Assembly: GCF_001629735.1 (NCBI RefSeq) | Contig: NZ_CP015224.1 | Location: 2,790,001 to 2,854,000 of the forward strand | DNA from: Lysinibacillus sphaericus | GTDB lineage: Bacteria > Bacillota > Bacilli > Bacillales_A > Planococcaceae | Length of the DNA: 64,000 nucleotides | Direction: 5' to 3' | Shown: piece after piece, positions 59,193 through 64,000 of the stretch | Layout of the letters: the number at the start of each line of letters is the position of its first letter | How positions within the stretch are numbered: position 1 is the stretch's first letter | Program-made: the position numbers and the translations under genes | Notes under the pieces: generated by a model | Database searches by the model: none | Told to the model about the DNA's origin: nothing | Seen by the model: the letters and a program-made list of their open reading frames with translations, nothing else

Positions 59193-59567
59193 TTGTCCAG
59201 ATTGCTCAATCCAGTCCTGTAATTTATCTTTTAAGGAATTAAAACCATTCGCATCCGATTCATCTACACGGTCCTGCAATGATTTTCGTGGTGGTGATTC
59301 TTTTTTTCTTACGGTTACTGGGCGTTCCTGTAGCGCTCTCATCGATAAACTAATTTTTTCGGCCTCTTCATCGATTTCAAGTATCTTGACCGCTACTTCT
59401 TGCCCAACAGCTAAAAATTCACTAACGTCCTTCACAAAGCCGTATGTTATTTCCGAAATATGCACAAGGCCTTGCGTATTGTCATCTAATGCAACAAATG
59501 CACCGTATGGTTGAATACCTGTAACTTTTCCGGTCAACACGTCTCCTAATTCATATTTTTTTACCAT
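59190..59567 (-). CDS. yugI: S1-domain RNA-binding general stress protein 13 (YugI)
   Basis: A 125-residue protein with one S1 RNA-binding domain (residues about 5-75: GDVLTGKVTGIQPYGAFVAL, GLVHISEI, VKILEIDEE, ISLSMR) and a charged tail. It corresponds to B. subtilis YugI/GSP13, a ribosome-associated stress protein. As in B. subtilis, it is close to a YugJ-type dehydrogenase. It is a single gene. Confidence 0.93.
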   Translation of the reverse strand: MVKKYELGDVLTGKVTGIQPYGAFVALDDNTQGLVHISEITYGFVKDVSEFLAVGQEVAVKILEIDEEAEKISLSMRALQERPVTVRKKESPPRKSLQDRVDESDANGFNSLKDKLQDWIEQSGQ

Positions 59568-59651
59568 AACCTTTGCCCACTTTCTTTTGGTTTGCTACGT
59601 ATATATCGCTTAAATTATAACATACGTGTAAAAACGGGGCAAAAAATCTCC

Positions 59652-61283
59652 TTATTCGGGAATAGCTGTAATGATGAAACGTTTTTCTCCTTTTTCTATA
59701 GGAACTGTACCTAATTGGAAGGTTAAGCGCTGGCCAATCATTTGAATGGATTCTGGTTTAACACCTACTTTAATGGTTGTTTGGGATGTATCTGTTGCAT
59801 ATAGAACTGTAAAATGTTGCATACCATCAAATTGAACCAATTTATCCACATCTACAGCTTGAGACACTAACTGTTTTACTGTTTCTTGATCGCCTTTTCC
59901 TTGTGCATATAAGAATAGGCTCACAACATTCATTGGGTTTAATGAATCTAGGATGGTATCATCTTTACTTGACACATACGCGTTGTATAAACCTTCCGTT
60001 TGGATAATCCAACGGTTATCAATTTGTAAACCTGTTGAACCATCATATATTTCTATATAGACTTCATTACTCAAATATGAAAGCTCCATCCTAATATCCT
60101 GTCTTGTTAGTTTGTCTATGGTTTTGGATGTTCCTTCTCTCTTAAATTCTTCGAGGATGAATTGTGCGGTCAAACGCATCGATTCCCCATACTTCCCATT
60201 AGCCGTATCATTTAATAGCTCTATATGTTCTGGTGAGTATCTAGTTTTGTCATCACCTTTCAAAAGTACAAGCCACGTATTTTCAAACTCTTTGTTTAAA
60301 TTTCGCAATTGGAAATCGAGGTATGAATTTGATAAATCATTAACTAATGTTCTTTCGTATAATTTTAAAATACGAGCAGATTCTTCTGCAGAAAAACGTA
60401 AATCCTCACCATTGAATAAAGAGCCTGTAGCCAAATATTTAAAATAACCTAATATATCAGGATGAAGACGGTCAATGGATACTGGTGCATCTTTCATAAA
60501 AATCGGATTCGTTCTAAAACTATAGTTTTGTCCATCATAAGACAACTCGAAATATTGTTTTTTGGCCGTTGCAATTAATTGATTTAGTTCTTTAGGATAA
60601 TCTTTCTTTTTTTGTGACAGTACTTTATTATATTGGGAAAGTTCATTTGTATAATATTGCAAAACATCTTTTGTTGGGTAATATATGCTAAAGAAATATC
60701 TAGACTCGGCAAATGACATCGGATTTTCGTACGTTTCAATCCGCTCTATCAGCTCTCGAGGTGTTTGCAAACTGTCTAGTATCTCTTGCTCTAACTGTGT
60801 TAAATATTTAGGATCATAAGCCATTTTATTTAGTACTATTTTTTTATTTTTAGCTTTATCATTGTATTTATAATCAGCAGATTCAACAAACGAGAGTTTC
60901 TTAAAGTCTTCCTCAGGTATGTCAAGCTCAACACGTGTTTTTTCACGTTTCTCTTGATACTTCTTTTGTAAGCTAGAGAACCATTCTTCATAGCTGCTTT
61001 CTATCTTTTCTTCATTTGAATGCACGAGAGTTGATGGGTGGAGCATAAACGATGATATTAATAGTCCAACTAATAAAACGCTGGCGATGCTAGCAATCCA
61101 AACAGCAGGCTTTTGCCATTTTGCTGAAGACTTTAGAATCGTATTTATGGTTTCTTGAGAATCCCTAATGGCATCTTCATTTTCAATTTGCTGAAGTACA
61201 TGTTGTGGATCTAGTTTTGACTCCATTCGCTCATAGGATTTTTTCAGTAGTGCTATACGTTGATTAAATTGTTTATCATCCAT
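59652..61283 (-). CDS. Putative membrane-bound anti-sigma factor
   Basis: A 543-residue single-pass membrane protein: N-terminal cytoplasmic part (about 1-75, helical, no zinc motif), one membrane segment (about 78-98, VWIASIASVLLVGLLIS), then a large Lys/Glu-rich extracellular region. I recognise no domain in it. The gene starts inside the sigma-factor gene (ATGGATGA overlap of 8 bases; AGGGAG 8 bases upstream), the usual arrangement of ECF sigma and its anti-sigma. Function is inferred from context and topology. Confidence 0.75.
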   Translation of the reverse strand: MDDKQFNQRIALLKKSYERMESKLDPQHVLQQIENEDAIRDSQETINTILKSSAKWQKPAVWIASIASVLLVGLLISSFMLHPSTLVHSNEEKIESSYEEWFSSLQKKYQEKREKTRVELDIPEEDFKKLSFVESADYKYNDKAKNKKIVLNKMAYDPKYLTQLEQEILDSLQTPRELIERIETYENPMSFAESRYFFSIYYPTKDVLQYYTNELSQYNKVLSQKKKDYPKELNQLIATAKKQYFELSYDGQNYSFRTNPIFMKDAPVSIDRLHPDILGYFKYLATGSLFNGEDLRFSAEESARILKLYERTLVNDLSNSYLDFQLRNLNKEFENTWLVLLKGDDKTRYSPEHIELLNDTANGKYGESMRLTAQFILEEFKREGTSKTIDKLTRQDIRMELSYLSNEVYIEIYDGSTGLQIDNRWIIQTEGLYNAYVSSKDDTILDSLNPMNVVSLFLYAQGKGDQETVKQLVSQAVDVDKLVQFDGMQHFTVLYATDTSQTTIKVGVKPESIQMIGQRLTFQLGTVPIEKGEKRFIITAIPE

Positions 61284-61824
61284 TTTCAACACTCCCTTCT
61301 TGCATTAATGCTGCCTTCAACTTTTCTTTCGCACGTAATAGCCGTACTTTGACCGTTGATAATGAAATATTTAAAACCTCTGCGATTTCTTCGTATTTTA
61401 ACTCGTGAAAATAATACAGTACGATAGGGTACCGATATTTTTCATCTAGGGATTGAATAGCATTATGTAAAGTTCTATCTTCTTCAAATAATAGAACATC
61501 GTCTTCAGCAGAGAGAAAAATAGTTTGACGATGCGCATTAAGCTTGTCCCCTTTCGCCAGTTCTCTCTGTTCCTTCCGATAATAATCCCGTGTAGCATTC
61601 AATGTAATTTTATAGAGCCATGTCGTAAACCGATCCTGTTTAAATTGATGTAAAAAGCGATACAGTTTAACAAATACCTCCTGTGAAACATCAGCTAAAT
61701 CATTGCTATGTACGCCACACTGAAAGGCAAACCTTTCAACTGTCTGTTGATGAATTCGAATTAGGTCGATATAGGCATCTTTGTCTCCTTGCTGTGCTCT
61801 TGCTATTAAATCGGCCTCTACCAA
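61276..61824 (-). CDS. ECF-type RNA polymerase sigma factor
   Basis: A 182-residue sigma-70 family ECF protein. Region 2 (about 25-90) contains DLADVSQEVFVKLYRFLHQF and FTTWLYKITLNATRDYYRK. Region 4 (about 120-175) contains LDEKYRYPIVLYYFHELKYEEIAEVLNISLSTVKVRLLRAKEKL. The start is TTG, 7 bases after AAAGGAGG. It is coupled to the membrane protein gene downstream. It probably controls an envelope-stress regulon. The exact ECF group is not assigned. Confidence 0.93.
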   Translation of the reverse strand: MVEADLIARAQQGDKDAYIDLIRIHQQTVERFAFQCGVHSNDLADVSQEVFVKLYRFLHQFKQDRFTTWLYKITLNATRDYYRKEQRELAKGDKLNAHRQTIFLSAEDDVLLFEEDRTLHNAIQSLDEKYRYPIVLYYFHELKYEEIAEVLNISLSTVKVRLLRAKEKLKAALMQEGSVENG

Positions 61825-61848
61825 AGCGATCCCTCCTTTTGTTTATGG

Positions 61849-61875
61849 AACGACAGAAATATCCTAATTGTTACA
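61849..61875 (-). promoter_or_regulatory. ECF-type promoter of the sigma gene
   Basis: Minus strand TGTAAC (61870-61875), a 17-base spacer and CGTT (61849-61852), close to the sigma-X/W consensus (TGtAAC-N17-CGaC) and ending 25 bases before the start codon. It implies autoregulation. Confidence 0.6.
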
Positions 61876-61975
61876 TATCAATAAGATTTTTTACCAATAA
61901 AGGAAGTATCCAACTAAAATTCCATCTCAATGGCTACTAGTGTAGAAACACCCTAGTCAATATTCAGATATTTGC

Positions 61976-62003
61976 TTGTGTTATGAAAATAATGCGGTAA
62001 AAT
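61976..62003 (+). promoter_or_regulatory. Promoter of the NSS transporter gene
   Basis: TTGTGT (61976-61981), 16-base spacer, TAAAAT (61998-62003) on the plus strand. Confidence 0.5.
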
Positions 62004-62033
62004 AAAACTTTAGTATAAGGAGGCTTTATTTTT

Positions 62034-63374
62034 GTGTCATCAAGAGATCAATTTACAACTAAAATTGGGTTTATTTTAGCTGCTGCTGGAAGTGCTATAG
62101 GACTAGGAGCCATTTGGAAATTCCCATATATGGCTGGTACTAATGGTGGTAGTGTCTTTATTTTATTATTCGTTTTATGTACATTCTTTATCGGCTTACC
62201 AGTACTCATTGCAGAGTTTATGATTGGTCGTCGTGGACAAAAGGATGCTGTCACATCCTTTAAAGAACAGGCGCCAGGAAAGCCATGGTATTTAATTGGA
62301 TGGGGCGGTATGGTCATTGCGGGCCTTATCTTATCTTTCTATAGTGTTGTAGGTGGGTGGATTTTAAGCTATTTGGGTCGTGCCTTTACTTTTAAGCTAA
62401 CGAATGCAGGTTCTGACATCAATTTTGCAGATTTATTTGGCAATATAATTGCGAGTCCATTTGAAGCAGTTCTTGTGCAAGGGCTATTTATGTTATTGAC
62501 AGTAGTCATTGTGTCAGCTGGTATTAAGGGTGGCATTGAAAAAGCCAGCACATGGATGATGCCGCTCTTGTTTATTTTCTTCATTATATTAGTCATACGC
62601 TCTTTAACATTGGATGGAGCAATGGAAGGCGTTAAATTTATGTTTGTGCCAGATTGGTCTTACCTGAATGCCGAAACATTTTTAATGGCATTAGGACAAG
62701 CATTTTTCTCATTAAGTGTTGGTATTGCGGTTATGATTACCTATGCTTCCTATCTATCGAAAACAGAAAAAATTGGTAACTCAGCCATTAATGTTGCATC
62801 TATGAACATCATCATCTCTTTACTTGCTGGTCTTGTTATTTTCCCAGCAGTATTCGCACTTGGCTATACACCCGATCAAGGACCTGGCCTCGTATTCATT
62901 ATTTTGCCGGCTGTTTTCGAGCAACTGCCTCTCGGTGCTCTTTTCTTAACCATCTTCTTTATTTTATTACTATTTGCCACAGTTACATCTTCCATCTCCA
63001 TGTTAGAAATTGTCGTAGCAATAGCAATCGGAGATAAGCCAGAAAAACGGAAAAAAATTGCATGGATTGGTGGCATCATTATCTTTATTGTTGGTATTCC
63101 TAGTGCATTGTCATTTGGTATACTATCAGATGTGAAGATTTTAGACCGTTCTATTTTTGATTTTGTTGATTTTATGACCAACAGCATCGGAATGCCTATT
63201 GGTGCTCTGCTCATATCAATTTTTGCAGGTTATTATTATACAAAAGATATTTCACGTAAAGAGCTAGCCGCATCTAGTTGGATATTTACAATTTGGTACA
63301 TGTTAATTCGCTACGTGTCCCCTATTGCTATATTAATTATTTTCATTCAGGGCATCTTACCATTATTTAAATAA
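62034..63374 (+). CDS. Na+-dependent amino-acid transporter (NSS/SNF family)
   Basis: A 446-residue sodium symporter of the MhsT/TnaT type with about eleven membrane segments. The sodium and substrate site of TM1 is clear (AAAGSAIGLGAIWKFPYMAGTNGG). The TM6-8 region (FFSLSVGIAVMITYASYLSK) and the short C-terminus also fit the 11-TM bacterial subgroup. It imports amino acids, possibly aromatic or branched ones. The start is GTG after AAGGAGG. The gene is divergent from the sigma gene and monocistronic. Confidence 0.93.
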   Translation: MSSRDQFTTKIGFILAAAGSAIGLGAIWKFPYMAGTNGGSVFILLFVLCTFFIGLPVLIAEFMIGRRGQKDAVTSFKEQAPGKPWYLIGWGGMVIAGLILSFYSVVGGWILSYLGRAFTFKLTNAGSDINFADLFGNIIASPFEAVLVQGLFMLLTVVIVSAGIKGGIEKASTWMMPLLFIFFIILVIRSLTLDGAMEGVKFMFVPDWSYLNAETFLMALGQAFFSLSVGIAVMITYASYLSKTEKIGNSAINVASMNIIISLLAGLVIFPAVFALGYTPDQGPGLVFIILPAVFEQLPLGALFLTIFFILLLFATVTSSISMLEIVVAIAIGDKPEKRKKIAWIGGIIIFIVGIPSALSFGILSDVKILDRSIFDFVDFMTNSIGMPIGALLISIFAGYYYTKDISRKELAASSWIFTIWYMLIRYVSPIAILIIFIQGILPLFK

Positions 63375-63401
63375 GAATAAAGAACCTCCAACATTAGGAT
63401 G

Positions 63402-63436
63402 AAAAAAGAGGTTGTCACATGACAACCCCTTTTTTA
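63402..63436. terminator. Bidirectional terminator
   Basis: AGGTTGTC and GACAACCC form an 8-bp stem with a 4-base loop flanked by an A run and a T run between convergent genes. Confidence 0.85.
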
Positions 63437-63456
63437 TAGGAAATATGCAAAATATT

Positions 63457-63726
63457 TTAAATAATACATTTTGCTTCAAATTTAATAGCAATCAGTTTGT
63501 AAGAAATGGCTACACATTCCTCAAAAGGAATCCATTGCTCAAACGAATGCTCATATGTTTCTTGAATAACTTTTGCAAGTGTCGACGGATCATCGATTCC
63601 TTGCAATGCCGCTACAACATCTGCTGTTTCCGTATCATAATGGTCTGGACCTAAGTGGAATGGATCCCACTCCTCTAGCAGATGCACAGCTGCTTGATTC
63701 ATTTTTACATTTTCCAAAATACTCAC
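63457..63726 (-). CDS. yugE: DUF1871 family protein (YugE-like)
   Basis: An 89-residue soluble helical protein of the DUF1871/YugE family, unknown function. Family features: VHLLEEWDPFHLGPDHYDTETADVV and ending with an amphipathic helix. The start is GTG, 8 bases after AAAGGA. It is divergent from the PatB-type gene, as I recall for the yugE-patB neighbourhood of B. subtilis. Confidence 0.82.
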   Translation of the reverse strand: MSILENVKMNQAAVHLLEEWDPFHLGPDHYDTETADVVAALQGIDDPSTLAKVIQETYEHSFEQWIPFEECVAISYKLIAIKFEAKCII

Positions 63727-63790
63727 CTATTTATCCTTTGATCATAATCGTATGATACCATAGTAAATAAAAAAGAAAAGAGTGATTTGC

Positions 63791-64000
63791 TTGTCTATTT
63801 TTGATCAAACTATCAAACGCCGTTTTACAAACTCCGTAAAATGGGACGCAATGAAAATGGTTTATGGACTAAACGATGCGTCCGAGATATTGCCAATGTG
63901 GGTAGCTGATATGGATTTTGCTGCTCCGACAGCCGTTTCAAAAGCATTGCAGGAACATGCTGAACGTACTGTTTTTGGTTATAGCTTTATGAGCGAGGAA
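63791..64000 (+). CDS. patB: PatB/MalY-type PLP lyase, partial (N-terminus)
   Basis: The first 70 codons of a fold-type I PLP enzyme of the MalY/PatB cystathionine beta-lyase group. The start reads SIFDQTIKRR, followed by SVKWD, EILPMWVADMDFAAP and VFGYSF, which are family signatures. The start is TTG at 63791. The frame is open to the window edge. It probably makes pyruvate, ammonia and homocysteine or a thiol from cystathionine-like substrates. Confidence 0.85.
   Translation, partial: MSIFDQTIKRRFTNSVKWDAMKMVYGLNDASEILPMWVADMDFAAPTAVSKALQEHAERTVFGYSFMSEE

Overview
The window is chromosomal DNA from a low-GC, endospore-forming Firmicute. Gene content and order (pckA with YtmA and YtkD homologues, menFDHBE/menA, yteA, yugE/yugI/yugJ-type genes, a trnB-like tRNA array) point to the Lysinibacillus (Bacillus sphaericus) group. 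No species call is possible from the sequence alone. The metabolism on view is built on amino acids and peptides: gluconeogenic PEP carboxykinase, oligopeptide uptake, peptidases, arginine/ornithine/proline catabolism, glutamate dehydrogenase, diaminopropionate lyase and a Na+-coupled amino-acid transporter.

Layout. 0-4.2 kb: pckA with a candidate CcpN-type operator, two alpha/beta hydrolases and a NUDIX hydrolase. 4.3-17.1 kb: a divergent 12-gene locus. The leftward unit holds oppBCDF-like transporter genes, a DUF1177 gene, an M20 deacylase, an IclR regulator and an M29-type aminopeptidase. The rightward unit holds the peptide-binding lipoprotein, two amidohydrolases and an AroM-family protein. 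The divergent promoter region carries two copies of a 23-bp element. One amidohydrolase has lost the metal-binding HxH motif and AroM has two racemase-like Cys motifs, so this looks like a coherent but uncharacterised catabolic pathway. 17.1-20.6 kb: small membrane proteins, YidD, a Zur-box-controlled zinc-binding lipoprotein and a secreted transglutaminase-like protein. 20.7-28.2 kb: menaquinone genes (menE, menB, menH, menD, menF and divergent menA; no menC). 28.2-33.3 kb: membrane dipeptidase, YteA, a MerR/TipAS regulator, a zinc-ribbon/HtrA-like/TcaA-like membrane protein and diaminopropionate ammonia-lyase.

33.4-48.5 kb: two nearly identical 2-kb arrays of 20 tRNA genes plus 5S rRNA, both on the minus strand, flank the NAD biosynthesis locus (nadS-type desulfurase, nadB, nadC, nadA) and a VOC-family gene. 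Only the right-hand array is joined to 23S and 16S rRNA. The left-hand array has its own sigma-A-like promoter and abuts a truncated, frameshifted solute-binding-protein pseudogene. 48.5-49.9 kb: gene-poor sequence holding a compact type I toxin-antitoxin-like module (32-residue holin-like toxin with a convergent antisense RNA). 49.9-51.9 kb: MgtC family protein, a CDF transporter and an IS3-family orfA relic.

52-64 kb: Fe-dependent alcohol dehydrogenase, glutamate dehydrogenase, rocD and rocA. rocA faces a PAS/AAA+ regulator that resembles RocR but lacks the GAFTGA loop needed to use sigma-54. Two matching 19-bp palindromes overlap the divergent sigma-A-like promoters. Then come general stress protein 13, an ECF sigma/anti-sigma pair with an ECF-type promoter, an NSS amino-acid transporter, a DUF1871 gene and the start of a PatB/MalY-type lyase running off the right edge.

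All statements come from reading the sequence and from recalled knowledge of the families. No database search or folding software was run.
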